Of a DNA stretch of 64,000 nt, positions 1-12,539 are shown piece by piece. Position numbers and translations under genes: made by a program. The notes under the pieces were generated by a model. It had not been told where the DNA came from and did no database searches. It saw nothing but the letters and a program-made list of their open reading frames with translations. Source of the DNA: Pachypanchax playfairii (lineage: Eukaryota > Chordata > Actinopteri > Cyprinodontiformes > Aplocheilidae); NCBI GenBank assembly GCA_006937955.1, contig SSNP01000043.1, positions 2,768,216 through 2,832,215 on the forward strand, written 5' to 3'. How positions within the stretch are numbered: the stretch's first letter is position 1; each line of letters starts with the position of its first letter.

Positions 1-43
1 GACAAACTGATGGAGGGATGGACGGTTATTGATGGACAGAGAC

Positions 44-116
44 ATGGATGGATGGATGGATGGATGGATGGATGGATGGATGGATGGATGGATGGATGGA
101 TGGATGGATGGATGGA
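44..116. repeat. (GGAT)n microsatellite
   Basis: An uninterrupted run of the tetranucleotide ATGG/GGAT, about 18 units. It continues on its right into a degenerate GGAT/GGAC array that reaches roughly position 600. The short reading frames here are only repeat translations. Confidence 0.95.
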
Positions 117-195
117 CAGACATTGATGGACAGACAAACAGACATGGATGGATGGATGGACGGACGGATGGACGTTGATGGACAGACAAACAGAA

Positions 196-451
196 GTTGA
201 TGGATGGATGGACGGACATTGATGGACAGACAAACAGACGTTGATGGATGGATGGACGGACATTAATGGACAGACAAACAGACGTTGATGGATGGATGGA
301 CGGACATTGATGGACAGACAGACGTTGATGGATGGATGGACGAACACTGATGGACAGACAAACAGACGTTGATGGATGGATGGACGGACATTGATGGACA
401 GACAGAGGTTGATGGATGGATGGACGGACATTGATGGACAGACAAACAGAC
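196..451. repeat. 44-bp minisatellite built from GGAT/GGAC/CAGA words
   Basis: Six consecutive units start at 196, 240, 284, 324, 368 and 408. Each begins GTTGATGGATGGATGGACGG and ends in a CAGACAAACAGAC-type block. Four units are 44 bp and two (284, 368) are 40 bp because they lack one AAAC-type tetranucleotide. Flanking sequence (117-195 and 452-605) is more degenerate material of the same composition. This is a second-order repeat grown from a tetranucleotide array. Confidence 0.9.
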
Positions 452-605
452 ATGGATGGATGGATGGACGGGTGGATGGACGGACAGACGGACGTTGATG
501 GATGGGTGGACGTTGATGGACAGATGGTCAGACGAACGGACGTTGATGGATGGATGGACAGGTGGGTGGACGGGCGGATGGACGGACAGATGGACAGACA
601 GACAG

Positions 606-3600
606 CTGTATGAACAGGGTGTGGTTATCTACTAGCGTGTCTGGTATCCATCGTGTCCGTGAACACTCTGGATCACAACCAGAGTTTATCATCTCTGTCT
701 CAACATCTAATGTTTATCGTCCATCTAGAGACGTATGAGAGAAGAATTACACTGAAATAATGTTTGTTAAAAGCTTTAGAATAAACTCTGAGAACAGTGT
801 GTTCTTCCTTTCAAAATAAAGACTGTCATAAATAATATCTGAGATTTAAAAATCTCTCTCGGGGTTCATTTTAGAAACTTTTTATTCTTGATGCTAATTA
901 TGTTTAATAAATAAACCGGAGACAACGAGGTGTAAACACATTAACATTTATCAGGTTATTTACACAATAAATAGCAGATGATCAGAGTTTCTTCCTGAAT
1001 ATCTGAAAGTTCTGAAGGTCGAGACCTTTTCATGGTCCAGAAATCTGTTCCGTATCTCAGAAACCCGGAGTTTAGATTACTGGCAGCTGCTAAAATAATT
1101 TAACAATTTCAACAAATATCTTCTAAATAAATCTGAACCACAGTTTCTTTTCCTGTGAAATTCGTATTTTTATGTCAGTCTTTTCCACCTTTTTTTTCTG
1201 TGGCGATAGGAAAAAAACACAAATACAAGTTATTTTGCTGTTGTTTTGACAGATGCATCTGAAAGTTTTCAGACGCGTGTTAGCTGTCTGACATGTCAAA
1301 CTCCAAGTTCCAAAGCTTAAAAACAGATACGACAGCCACAAACATCCTCATGTCAGGAGCTCTGGACATCTGAAGGTTTTTGCCCCCCCATTAAAAGTGT
1401 CAAACAAATACAAAGAAAACACTGAAAATCATCTCAAGTTGTTCAAATTAGCTTTAACTTAATCAATAAAACATGTAAATTCACATTAAAAAAGAAACAT
1501 TTTCAACAAACAATAACTACAAAATGTCCTGTTCATGATCAGTTTTAATTAAATGTCATTTTAACTCCCTTATTGGCTTGTTTTGATGTTAAACATATCG
1601 TACAGTTCGAGTCACAGATGTTGCATTAAATGAGGGATCTAAGTTAGTTACATCTGTGTTGTTGTATGTAATAAATATTAACGGAATAAATTGATATTAA
1701 CAGTTAAATAGCAGTAATTCTAACTAAGTTATGAGGGTTTCGAACAGCAATCAGGAGCAATGACTCAAGGGTGTTGAATCAAAGTGGAGGGTGAGCAGCT
1801 GTAGCCAGGCGAGTTATCTGGAGCGTTGCCAGAATACTTAACATATTTACTCATCCCTGTAGTCAATGAAGCAAAATGTGAGTCATTAAGTCCTACGTTC
1901 ACTGTCATCACTGGGGAAAGTGTTTAAAATAAGATTTCTGAAATGCCAGAGGTCAGAGGTGATACCCGTACTACAGGATATTTAGAATCCAAACTCATTG
2001 GATTAAATTGAGAAAAGGACTTTTGCAATTCAAAGACCCCCCGCCCCCCATTAAACTGCATTAGTGGGTCTTTAATCTTTCAGTTTCGGGGCATTTTTTA
2101 ACATTTCCATGTAAACTTGTTAAATTCTACAATTTTTGGTCTAAAAACGTCTTAGTGCTGAACACTTAGGGTTGAAGTGTTTCTATTGTATTTGAAATTT
2201 GTGATTGGCTGAAACTGGTACATTATTTCACATTTCTATGTCGCAGGCATCGTCTCTAAGACACGCCTTGTGAGGTGTAAGACACACTCGCCCCGTTGTC
2301 TCCAGCAGAGCAATTAACTGAAAACTACGATAAGGGGGAGCTGGACACACTGGAGCTAAGCTAATCTAAACTTAGCTTTAGCACCTGAGCTAACAACCAT
2401 GTACCACTAAGAGAAGAGCCTCATTCTGTGTCGCTAAGCCGCTGCAGGGTGATCTACCTGCTCGAAACGATACGGATCAGAGCTGCTCGTCTCGTCTACA
2501 GCTTCCTCCTTTTCATCTGTCCCTCTCTGGCATCTGGCTGTATGTGTGTCAGTGTGACATGTCAATCACAGCCCAGCCCACCACCCCCGCTGGTCCTCCA
2601 GGACACGCCTCCTTTTGATGCATTTTTTAAAACAGAGACTGTATCCGGGGAGGTGATTTAAATGAGGGTGAGTTGTTCTTTAATGCCAAGAAATTAGATG
2701 GAAATTGTTTTGATTGTCAAGAAATTACACACACGAAAACAAAATCCTGAGTTGAATTTAAAACCCTTCTGCCAAGTATCATCATGATAAAACATGTTAA
2801 ACCTCAAAGTAGGAAGCGGTGACACAAACTCCGCCCACTTTAAATCACTCGGCTGTTCTAATACACAAAGCTGAAGATGTCTGACTCACCTTTTATTTGG
2901 AATTCTACCAAAGTGGGTGAAGAATCAAATGTACCACTGTGGATCTTCAACGTGGTTCGTTGGACTCTCACGAGATGCACGTGAATCCAGATACTAACAG
3001 CTGTAACAAGACGTTCCACATCAGACCGTTAAAACACATGAACTGGTTCTAATCTAAACATCTGGTGCTCCTGTAACTTGTCTGAGTCAAGCTGTTTAAT
3101 GTCTAACATATAAAACAAAATAATCTGGATTACATCCGACCTGTACGTTAATTCTAAGATAGAAAACAATAAAATTAAATAATTCAAGTAAATTTTGTAC
3201 CGAGGAAGCGATTCGACCTGCAGTCTGAGTGTTTGGAGAGGATGTGAGTCAGATATCGACCTTAACTGTCAGGAACAAGGACATCGCCACACAACTTGCA
3301 GAATGAAACAAGTCACTACAGCGAGTCCTCCGAGGGCCTCAGAACGTTCTGCTCCGTTGTTTAAATCCCATCTGACAGCGTTAGGTGTAAAAATAAAAAA
3401 AACATTTTTGAAGGAATTCTGGTTGTTCCAAACATCTGGAAGAACCAAACAAAGATCTTCTGTTTACCTTTGTGATACTTCAGTCTTTTCATCTAATCTC
3501 AAACATATAGATTTGAGAGCCAGACCCTCTTGTCCTGGACGCAAGACGCAATGTTAGTCCTGACTTAGTATTTGTAGATTTGGGGTGTCTTTCTGTGGTT

Positions 3601-4824
3601 GGACCAGTCTCCAGGTCTTCTGTGGACAAACTTCTGGAACAGCCAGATGTTTTAAGTAGATGAGATACTTCTCCAAACCGTAGACGGTCTACCTGCAGGT
3701 TTCTACCAGCTGAAACTCGGTTCTTTTTGGGAATGTTTACCTTGTAGAAACTTTACTGATGTAGCTGAACTCTTTGATCTTGGATGTATTCTCAGTCTTT
3801 CCACGACGACCTGTTGCATCAAGCTGTTTTCTACAACCTCACCTTAGAGGCAGAATTTTCAGTCCGAGTTCATCATAAAACTCACAATAATTCTACTAAA
3901 TTGTGTCTTTGTGCCAGTTTTGCTGATAGAACCTGTGCAGCTCGAGTCAAAGTATTCAGAGTTTATTCATCTTGTTGTACAGCAAGTTTACATTGTTACC
4001 CTAAAATAATCCCAATATTTGTTTTCATGCTCAGAAAAAGTCTGTATAAAGTATCCGGGGCGTGTCTTTCAGTCCTCTGTAGGTGTGGAATCAGGCTCTA
4101 GTCTAGATCCAGATGTGCGTGACCTCTGGGTGTCCCAGACTGCGTCCTGCTGTAGAGGCCGGATACGGTTTTACAACAACACACAAGGTGCTAGTGACTC
4201 AGTCTGGGCTCTAAACTCTGAAGTTAGAATCTATCGAAGCGTCTCATCCTTTACATGAGATCATAATAATACATGTTCTGCACGCGTGTAGCCATCCATC
4301 ATGGCTACTTGCATGGCATTAAAGATATCTTTTCACATGACTCAGCACTTTTAGCATCATCAATAAAAAGACAGATTTTCTATAAGTTAAAGTTCTCGTC
4401 ACATTATTTTCCCACTTGTGCCCAAAACTTTTGCACATTATTTCTAAAAATTGAGATATCCGCCTGTGATAGCCAGAGATCTTCTGACTTGGACGTCTCA
4501 GTGTAATATAATATAATAATGTGTACCTTTTAATGAGGCAGTGAACATCTTTGGGGCATCATAAGAAGCGACAGTGTCGTTTGTTCCAGAGGAGCATATT
4601 ACTGGGCACCGCCGGGGCCCCGAGCAGCTTACAAGCTTGTGTAACAGCTCATTTAGAAAATGAGACGGGGCCAAAGTCACATCTTCAGCACATTTCATGA
4701 ACTTAGTCCAGTTTGCAAATGCCACTCAAAGTGACATCTGGAGCACTTTCTGTCCACTCGTCATATCTGTAAGTAAAGAGCTGCATGCTTACAGTAAGCA
4801 TATGGGCCAGAGAGAGAGAGCTGT

Positions 4825-4828
<4 letters not shown>
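606..4828. other. Intergenic, no gene seen
   Basis: AT-rich unique-looking sequence. All open frames are short (120 codons or fewer), lack recognisable domains and have no consensus splice context that I could link together. I see no homology to known genes. Possible exons of an unrelated gene cannot be excluded by eye. Confidence 0.6.
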
Positions 4829-4881
<53 letters not shown>

Positions 4882-5167
4882 GTGTGTTTTGGTATCCTTA
4901 TGGGGACCGTCCATTGACTTCCATTGATTTTAGTAACTAGATTTATACCTAACCCAAACCCTTTTCCTAACCTTAACCATTACTGATCTATAACTAACCC
5001 TAAGACTAACTAAAACTCTATTCACACCATACCTATAAACCTAACCCCTAACCCTAAAAAGGGGAGTCCCCCTCATGGGGACCAGGCTTCGGTCCCCACA
5101 AGAACCCTCGGACCCCAGAAAGATAGTAAAAGTCAGGAAACTGGTCCTCATGAGGTCAGAAATACAA

Positions 5168-5213
<46 letters not shown>

Positions 5214-5501
5214 GTGTGTTTTGGTATCCTTATGGGGACCGTCCATTGACTTCCATTGATTTTAGTAACTAGATTTATACCTAACCCAAACCCTTTTCCT
5301 AACCTTAACCATTACTGATCTATAACTAACCCTAAGACTAACTAAAACTCTATTCACACCATACCTATAAACCTAACCCCTAACCCTAAAAAGGGGAGTC
5401 CCCCTCATGGGGACCAGGCTTCGGTCCCCACAAGAACCCTCGGACCCCAGAAAGATAGTAAAAGTCAGGAAACTGGTCCTCAGGAGGTCAGAAATACAAA
5501 C

Positions 5502-5547
<46 letters not shown>
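4829..5547. repeat. 332-bp tandem duplication flanked by three (CA)n arrays
   Basis: Two nearly identical copies (about 4881-5169 and 5213-5504, period 332) each begin AGTGTGTTTTGGTATCC and end GGTCAGAAATACAAACC. They are bordered by CA arrays at 4829-4881, 5170-5212 and 5505-5547. Between the copies I see only isolated differences, for example ATGAGG versus AGGAGG near the right end. Each unit holds CTAACCC/CCCTAACC-rich stretches and a self-complementary GGGGAC/GTCCCC segment. The short open frames at 5075 and 5407 are the same repeat translated twice and are not genes. Confidence 0.95.
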
Positions 5548-5549
<2 letters not shown>

Positions 5550-8152
5550 TCCTGGCTGTAATGAGAGGAGCTACACATGTCTGGCTAATTTTCTCAATGA
5601 CTGAACCATCAATCACGGTGCAGATAAAGTCACTCACGTTCCCTCGGACTCTTCACAACGAAGTCTGGTTCACGCGGCAGGATTGAAACAGTACCGCAAG
5701 TTTGCACGCACCGAAAAAACTCAGGTACTCTTGTTCTGCTGTGGTGTCTAACTGTGTCATATGACCACACATCACACATGGAGTGACTTCACTCGCCACA
5801 GAGACGAGTTTTACCACCCGAAAAACTCAAACCTTGCAAAATCAGTGTGACTTTGGTTGAAATCTGTGTGCTGCTGGTTTACAAACGCCAAAAAAACCTC
5901 AGAAGAAGAAAAAGAAGCATCCCGTCACCTCGCTTTCTGATTGGCTACACGCTGCACTGAGGTGGCTGCATTATTGGTTCTCCTCGCAAGACATCACACA
6001 TGCTGCGATATCGGGCCAACACAATCCAACATGTTGGATTTCCCTGATTTGTGATCGGATGTCATTGTTAGCGGACCTGATTGCTCTTAACACGCCAGGA
6101 TTAACTTAATAATCAGAGCTTGTCTGAAGGAGAGAATCGGGGCAAAATCAGCGAGAAAGTCCTTGTGAACCCAACATTAGTTAATAGAGGTTTGAAATTG
6201 TGAGTACTTGGTGATACCGAGTACCGATGCAGACACTAATCGGTATCGTTGCACTCGACTAATTGGAGAGAAAATTAATCAACACATTCTTCGAGTAAAA
6301 CAAATCATTTAAAGAGGTTAAGAACATCTGAATATGTTTCAAGATATTTTGATAAAAGGCCTGAACGTATATGAAGCTTTACGCTACGAGTTACAATCAC
6401 ACACATTCGTACTGATTGTTTTGTGAATCAGGGGACTGCACAGCGTTCAGCCTGAAGACACTTCAGCATGCTGGAATCCAACCTTCTGATTGGTAGATGT
6501 CGGCTCCTCCTCCTGAGCCGCAGCGTCCCAGTTTACAAAATCCCTCCTGATTGCTGTTCACCTTGTTGCCAAAAAGACCAGTGAGACACAAACGTTACTA
6601 CAACAGAAAGAAGTTTATCTAAACTACTTTAATATAAAATGTTGTTTTCTGACAATCTGCAGGTTCTTCAGGGAAACAACTTCCTCCATGATTCATCAGT
6701 TTAACACTACAGCACCGACGCTGCTGCATTATCCTCTTTCAATGTAACGGTTTTATCTTCCGCTTTTCAAGTCCTGAAATTATAACAGCTTCATCTTTTT
6801 ATCTTAAAACGGAGGTTGTTCAAAGAACTTTCTACAACAGCTAAGATCCTAACTGTTAATAACCTTTCAACAGAACTCTAATTCTAAAAATCTGACTGAT
6901 CCTTTAAAGTTGACCTTGCAGCTGTAAACAGATGTTAATACAGTTAAAAGAAGTTTGCAGTGTTATTTCTGACGTGTGGCTGTTTGGAGCAGCTGGTGCA
7001 GGTTTTAGAAGAGATCATATTTTTTTAGTTCATGACTTGTTACAGGTTACTGTTTTGTTGTGAGTAGCTGGATGACTCTAACACACAGGAAAGTGCATGT
7101 CAGAAAAAAATGAGCATCTGGTGAGTCAGAGAATGGAAAGGTTAAGTACTTACAGCTGAAGTAAAGAACCTTGTTATTATTCAAAGACATGTATAAATAA
7201 CATTTAAACTCATCAGAGGAGTCAAATTATAACAGAAAGGAAGTTCATATTTTTTGCTGGAATTCAACTCGTCTGCTGACGCGTCATTAAAACATTGGAT
7301 TCTCTCCATGTGATCAATAATCATTTGAAATACTTTGATTCAGCTGAAAATTATTTGCAAAAATTCAACAACAGACATTTTGGATTTTCACTTTCTTGAA
7401 GTAGATTTGTTATGATTCAGGACAGATTGATGCTAGTATATAACAAGGTTGTAGAGGAAGCCATACTGGTACATGTGGGCCCGTCATCAGCATCCATTTC
7501 AACCACTGATGAAACCGTCCCTCCTAGTCATTAATTTCAGGTGTTCCAGTCATTTCCATGTTCCACCTCAGCCTGCAGACGGCATCTGCAGGAGCTCAGT
7601 GACCATGACAGGATGCCACCTGTGCAATAAATCCATTCGTCATCGTATTACCAAATATTCCACAGTAAACTGTTACAATATTGATTCTAATAAAGTGAAG
7701 GAACAACAGCAGCTCAGCTATTAACTAACAGACCAGCATCAGCAGTCTGCAGAATTCTTCAGCTTTCACCTGCTGCTGTAGCTACAGAACTCCAAATTCC
7801 TTCAGAGTGTTCAGAGCTTCATGGAACGGGTTTCTATGTCCGAGCAGCAGCATCCAAGTTCAATGCAAAGCGTCGAATGCAGCGGTGTGAAGGACGCCGC
7901 CACTGGACTCGAGAGCAGAGGAGACGAGTTCTTAGGTTTTTTTCGCTTAGCAATCCAATAAACCAGTCTGGAAATAGCGGTTGTCATGGAAATGATACCT
8001 ACCTAACTGTTGGACTAGTGGACCGTCTTCATATTAAACCCTACAGGTCTTTGTTCATGTTCAAATACAGTGTGCATTTAATAAATAACTGAAAACAGTT
8101 ATTTGCTAAAAACAAAAAAAACATATTTCATAACAATGACTAAAATAAAACT
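5548..8152. other. Intergenic with anonymous repeat debris
   Basis: No gene recognised. The stretch near 6180-6260, rich in GGTGATACCGAGTACCGATG-type words, looks like a fragment of a common fish DNA transposon. A block at about 6805-6905 resembles repeat family C described at 22657-23124. The remainder is unassigned. Confidence 0.5.
6805..6905. repeat. Fragment of dispersed repeat family C
   Basis: Contains the words GGAGGTTGTTCAAAGAACTT, AACTGTTAATAACCTTT and CTGATCCTTTAAAG. These recur in related order near 12560-12660, 23060-23120 and 29430-29530. It is probably a decayed piece of a non-autonomous DNA transposon. The boundaries are approximate. Confidence 0.5.
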
Positions 8153-8715
8153 TTAATGAGGCCATTTCATACAAAATTCAGGACTTTGTGGTTATTTCTT
8201 AAGTATTAACCAGTAATATGAAACATTTTATATCTAAAAAAAAAGTCAGGAAACACTGATTAACAGACCTTTTAATCTGTCTGCATCAAAATTTGGCTGG
8301 TTTTGTCAGGTTTCTGGATGCAACTCATTAATATTCGTTATTCAAATTTGCTGGACTCTGATTGGCTAACAAACTAGCCTATGAGAGCAAGGTATACTGT
8401 ATCCTGCCCCATTGCGCATGGTAACAGCCACGAAGTCTCTTCCGGTTTGTTACGTCTTTATGCTAACAGCTTTTAGCTAGCAGCATGCTAGGCGTGGTTT
8501 CAAATGCGGGAGCTGATGAATACTAACGAACAAAGGAGTTGTGATGAAACAGATATAGGCCGTTGGAACTTGGGAGAACTCGGGTTTTATCGCCACCTGC
8601 GTAGTTTGAGAGATAAAAACTGAAAAAGTTGTTGACCTGTTTTCACACCCACTATGAAGGTAAGAACACCTGTGGAGCTAAAATATTCAACAGAAACCTC
8701 AGAAAAATCTATAAT
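8153..8715 (+). mobile_element. TTAA-flanked MITE-like family A, copy 1 (right end lost)
   Basis: It starts at a TTAA followed by TGAGGCCATTTCATACAA and shares nearly its whole length with the copies at 31390-31979 and, in reverse, 36117-36563. Shared landmarks are GACTTTGTGGTTATTTCTTA, GGACTCTGATTGGCTAACAA and TTCAACAGAAACCTCAGAAA. The terminal inverted repeat visible at the right end of copy 2 is missing here, so this copy is truncated or diverged at the right. No coding capacity. Confidence 0.8.
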
Positions 8716-9429
8716 ATAAATAATAATAATATTGACTTTTTTTTTGCACCCCAAGTCCCATCAAATAAACCATCAATACAACTATTTTAGTGGCATTTTT
8801 AATCAAGACAATTACCAAATGACAAAGTTTTTGCTGCTTTCCTTCAGATGCACCTGGATTTCACAATAAAATAAAACAGGAATGACTCACTCACCTCTCA
8901 TGTCCTTCCAGCATGAACGCTCCCATTGACTCCTGCATAACTTCTCAAAGTCAAGATAAAAATACACTATCTGTAAAGAACTCATTGGTTACACCAGCAG
9001 TGATATTGAAATATTTATTACAGCTTATGAAATGATTGCTGCGTTTGTAGAGTAGACCAGAGCATACAGAGCACATCCACGACCGCCGGGCCAGGAACGT
9101 TTACTCGTCACTAAAACGGACAGAGAGCTGATGAAAGGAATTACCGGAAAACTAAGAAAAGAAGTTGCTATTGTTTCATCTTACTCATGTAAGAAAGGTT
9201 GCACATAACACAGACAACACACCAGAATCTTTGTCACAGCTATGTGATAAACCTTAATCAGTAATTTATTTGTAGGCAAAAGTTTCACTGTTACAACAAA
9301 TCTCTGTCATGAGGTCATTCAGCTCGCAATCTGATGCAAAAAGGAATAAACAATAAGCCGTAATCCTAGCCGATGATGATTTATATTAAAAAAAATCTTT
9401 GAGCCACTAAATTTACTACCATCTTTTGT
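8716..9429. other. Intergenic, nothing recognised
   Basis: AT-rich sequence between the repeat and the probable 3' end of adgrl3. No open frames with recognisable domains and no clear repeat. Confidence 0.5.
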
Positions 9430-10693
9430 TTTATTACTGTTTATTTAACAAATAAATAAATAGATTTCTCCTTGAGAAAAAAAAAAAAAGAACCAGTTTT
9501 TCTAACTCCAAAAGCTTCTTCTTTAATAAGTAAAACAACAAACTTTTTTTTCTTTTTAATTTATTTTGTACAAGTGCCTGATCGACATCGAGGTTCAGTT
9601 TGTCGCGTTTTTGAGTTTTCTGAATGTCGATACAAACGCAGAACGCACAGGAAAACCTTTTCTTTTCCGTGATTCGGTCTCGTCGATGTTCCGTTATCTA
9701 CACGGAAAGAAAACAAAAAGAACAAATCAAACAGGAACAGAAAACTGAGCTGAGAACGAAAGTGAATACCGATGTGCTCGCACAATCAGTGTGTTTTTGT
9801 ATTGTCGTTAGTTATTTTGCTTCTCCAGTTTTTTTTTTCCTTTTTTTGGGTCGTGAAACAACAGAAAACCAGAGCTGTAGCAAAAATCCAGCACAACAGA
9901 ACAAACCTGTTCCTAATCACTACGGTAACGGAGACAAAAGATTTGATCGGAATGAAAATCCAACAAAAAAACTCAAGCGTACAGTTGTGTGCAATGCTAG
10001 TTGTCTGTACAGTTACATAGAAATATGTCATAATTCTCTCATTAGTTTTTTCTCCCTCTTAACAAATGTTATTACAATAAAATAAATGAAAAAAACAAAC
10101 AGCTATGCCTGAAAGCATACAATCCTTCATGGTAATTGTCCAAAATGTGAGCGTGTTGGATTTCTTTATTTTTTTGTCTTTGTTGTTTTTATGCTTTTGC
10201 CTTTTTTATTGAAGGTACACTTCAGCAAACAAAATGTGCTGCAACTCACCAAAGAGGAAGAAAATATTTCAAAAAGTCTGTATAGTTACAGAAGTATAAT
10301 AAAATAGTCCTTTTTTTAAATTTCACCATTTCTTCTGGTTGAGTCAGTAAGTTCAGACTTTGGGAGCATCAGTTCTTCTTCACTGTGAGACCTAAAAATC
10401 CTGAACTTGTCTCTCTTCACAATGAGACATAACCAAACCACAAAGGGTTTTCAAAAAAGGGGGTGGGGAGAGTGGGGGCACACAACATCAACATATTGGA
10501 ATGTCTAACCAAAAATAGTCACACTTTTCCCCCGTTTTAGTGGAATTTATGATCCGGTTTGTGGTCAGGAACAGCGAACACACAGCTGTTTGCCTCAAGT
10601 CGCCGAGACACATTAAAAACAAAGGCTACCACTGCCGACAAAGAATGGAGCGAGGAAACATGGACTAGAGGAACGGAGGGAGAGTTTTAGGGT
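9430..10693 (-). other. adgrl3: Probable 3' UTR of adgrl3
   Basis: This AT-rich stretch follows the adgrl3 stop codon. Minus-strand AATAAA hexamers (TTTATT on the given strand) occur at 10205-10210, 10165-10170, 9560-9565, 9440-9445 and 9430-9435. The message could therefore end after roughly 0.5 kb or after more than 1.2 kb. Overlapping short open frames on both strands at 9.5-10.1 kb have no recognisable content and look fortuitous. The extent is inferred; only transcript ends would fix it. Confidence 0.45.
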
Positions 10694-11643
10694 CTATAGA
10701 CTGGTGACCAGGTGCGAGGGATCCTGGTGAGCCTCTTCTGAAGGTAGATCCTCTCTGTTGGCGGGAGTGATGAAGCCGTCACTGCTGCCTCGCCCCATTT
10801 GGTAGTAGGAATGCAGCTGGTGGAGGTGGTTACGCGAGCCCAAGTTGGGCATGCTCTTGTAGTAAACGTCGTCCGAGCTGGCCTCTGGGCTCTTGGTGTC
10901 CCCGCCCTCCTTCGAGCCATCGGCAGATTCTGGAGAGACGTCAGGCAGGCCGGGCAACATGGGCATGCTGTTGTAGAGGGAGTCTCTCTGGTGGCTGTGG
11001 CTCGGTGACGAGCCCTCGTCCTCTGTGTGCTCGTTGTTAAGCAAGGGAAAGAAACTCTCGCTGTTCTCCTGGGGAATCCTCCTTCGAGATGACGAGGAAG
11101 TAGAACCAGAGGAGAAGGGATGGTGAGGCAGAGGAAGGGGAGGCGGCATAGACTGGTGGAGGTGGTTGTGAAGGTTGTCCACCTCCTGCAGGGTTGGTGG
11201 TGGCCTTTGTGGCAACAAAGGGGCGTTGGACTCCTCGCGTATCAGCTCCAGACCCAGGCCTTCATCATGGTGTGGACCAAAGGTGGAGTGATCATCAAGG
11301 TTCAGCGGAACATTCATCCCTATACCCACCCCTAAGCCCATCCCATAGCTGTTGTCTTTGCCGCCGTTGCTAACGTTATTGACCAACTTGTTCATGAGGT
11401 TCCGGTTCTGCTCATTGGATCGTTCGTGGGAGTTGTTCAGGTAGGACGGGATGTAATTGGAGGTGAGCTCTTTCAAGATCTTCTTTTCCAGAGTTGTCTC
11501 CTTGTGGTTGTAGCCCCGATCGATGATCTGGACACAATCACTCATGTACTCAGCGCTGGCAATGCTGTAACTGTTACCATGGTTACCATTCAGTGGTAGA
11601 GTATCCATGACACTTGTATCCCGGGCATTGTTCAGAATTCCCT
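10694..11643 (-). CDS. adgrl3: adgrl3 terminal coding exon: cytoplasmic tail with PDZ-binding C-terminus
   Basis: The acceptor is TTTCTCATTTCAG and the exon starts in phase 1. It completes a Glu codon with the G from the previous exon, then reads 315 residues to a TAG stop at 10694-10696. Conserved blocks are ARDTSVMDTLPLNGN, YNHKETTLEKKILKEL, RRRIPQENSESFFPLLNNEH, DVYYKSMPNLGSRNH and the final TSL, a class I PDZ ligand of the kind that binds SHANK-type scaffolds in mammals. Between the conserved blocks are a Gly/Met-rich stretch (about residues 100-112), a Pro/His-rich stretch and a Ser run (about residues 145-190). Compared with my memory of mammalian ADGRL3 these look expanded; only an alignment would show this. 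Confidence 0.97.
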
Positions 11644-11818
11644 CTGAAATGAGAAACATGGTGGGGTGGTGAGGAAAGAACAGTTTAGTTAAACGTGAGC
11701 AATAAAATCTGGTGAGAAGCAGTTTTACAAATTTACATGAATAACAGAGAAAAATGTAATCTCCTTAAAAATATATCCCCACTTTGAGGGTTGTAGAGAA
11801 AAATGTCAATATTCTGAT

Positions 11819-12286
11819 TTAAAGACCCACTCCGATGAAATGTGTTATTCACATGTTCTTGTAACATTTTTTTTTAATGCTAGAGGGCATATCTTGAGAA
11901 AATTAAGCTCAAAATTGTATTTCTGCATTCAAATCACTGTGAATCTGTAGCAGACATAAAAATATGGTCTAAAAAAGACTGGGTTTCTGATGTAGACAAT
12001 CCACTGGGCGGGCCACAAGCTCCTGCTCTGCTAGCTGTACGCTAGTGGTAGCGCTAGCATAAACAGAGAGCTCTAAAAAAAGGGAAGGGCTGTGGAATCC
12101 TCCAAACCAATGGTTCCACCCACAGCACAGAGGAGAATTGTTAATGAGCTACTGCTGCTATACAGAAACTACTTCCTAGAAAATGGCACAGGTTTTGTGA
12201 TTTTGGGTAAATACGCCATAATCCTACTTTAAAGACCCCTGAGACGCTTTAAAATAACTCAAAAAATGATCGGAGTGGGTCTTTAA
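11819..12286. mobile_element. TTAA-flanked MITE, family B, complete copy
   Basis: It is bounded by TTAA on both sides. The 14-bp terminal inverted repeat is perfect: AGACCCACTCCGAT at 11823-11836 and its complement ATCGGAGTGGGTCT at 12269-12282. It is 468 bp including both TTAA and has no coding capacity. A diverged reverse copy lies at 36638-37100. TTAA target duplication is the hallmark of piggyBac-type transposition, but the termini do not show the usual piggyBac CCC start, so the superfamily is inferred. Confidence 0.85.
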
Positions 12287-12539
12287 TAAGACAGGTAAGA
12301 TTCTTTGAAGTAAAGTTCCACTGAAAGTTTATGAATAATTCACATCTGTTATGGAAAGATCTTTGAAAGACCTCAGAGATTAACAAGCTAACATCTAGTA
12401 CCACCAGGTCTAAAACCAGGTGGATTGTTGCCATTTTTAAATTACTGCAGTCTGTTATAAAATCTTTCATACTGTAGTTGTTGTAAATTGACAGAAATCT
12501 ACTGTTGTTTTAGCTCCACTCTGAGCCGTTAGCTTGTCT

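Noticed and set aside
9624..10085. 153-codon open frame on the plus strand
   Set aside because: Overlaps other open frames in all phases on both strands, with low-complexity Lys/Asn/Phe composition. It lies in the probable adgrl3 3' UTR.
11571..11590. X-box-like GTTACCATGGTTAC inside the terminal exon
   Set aside because: It is coding sequence for NGNHGNS and its flank, so the motif is explained by the protein code.
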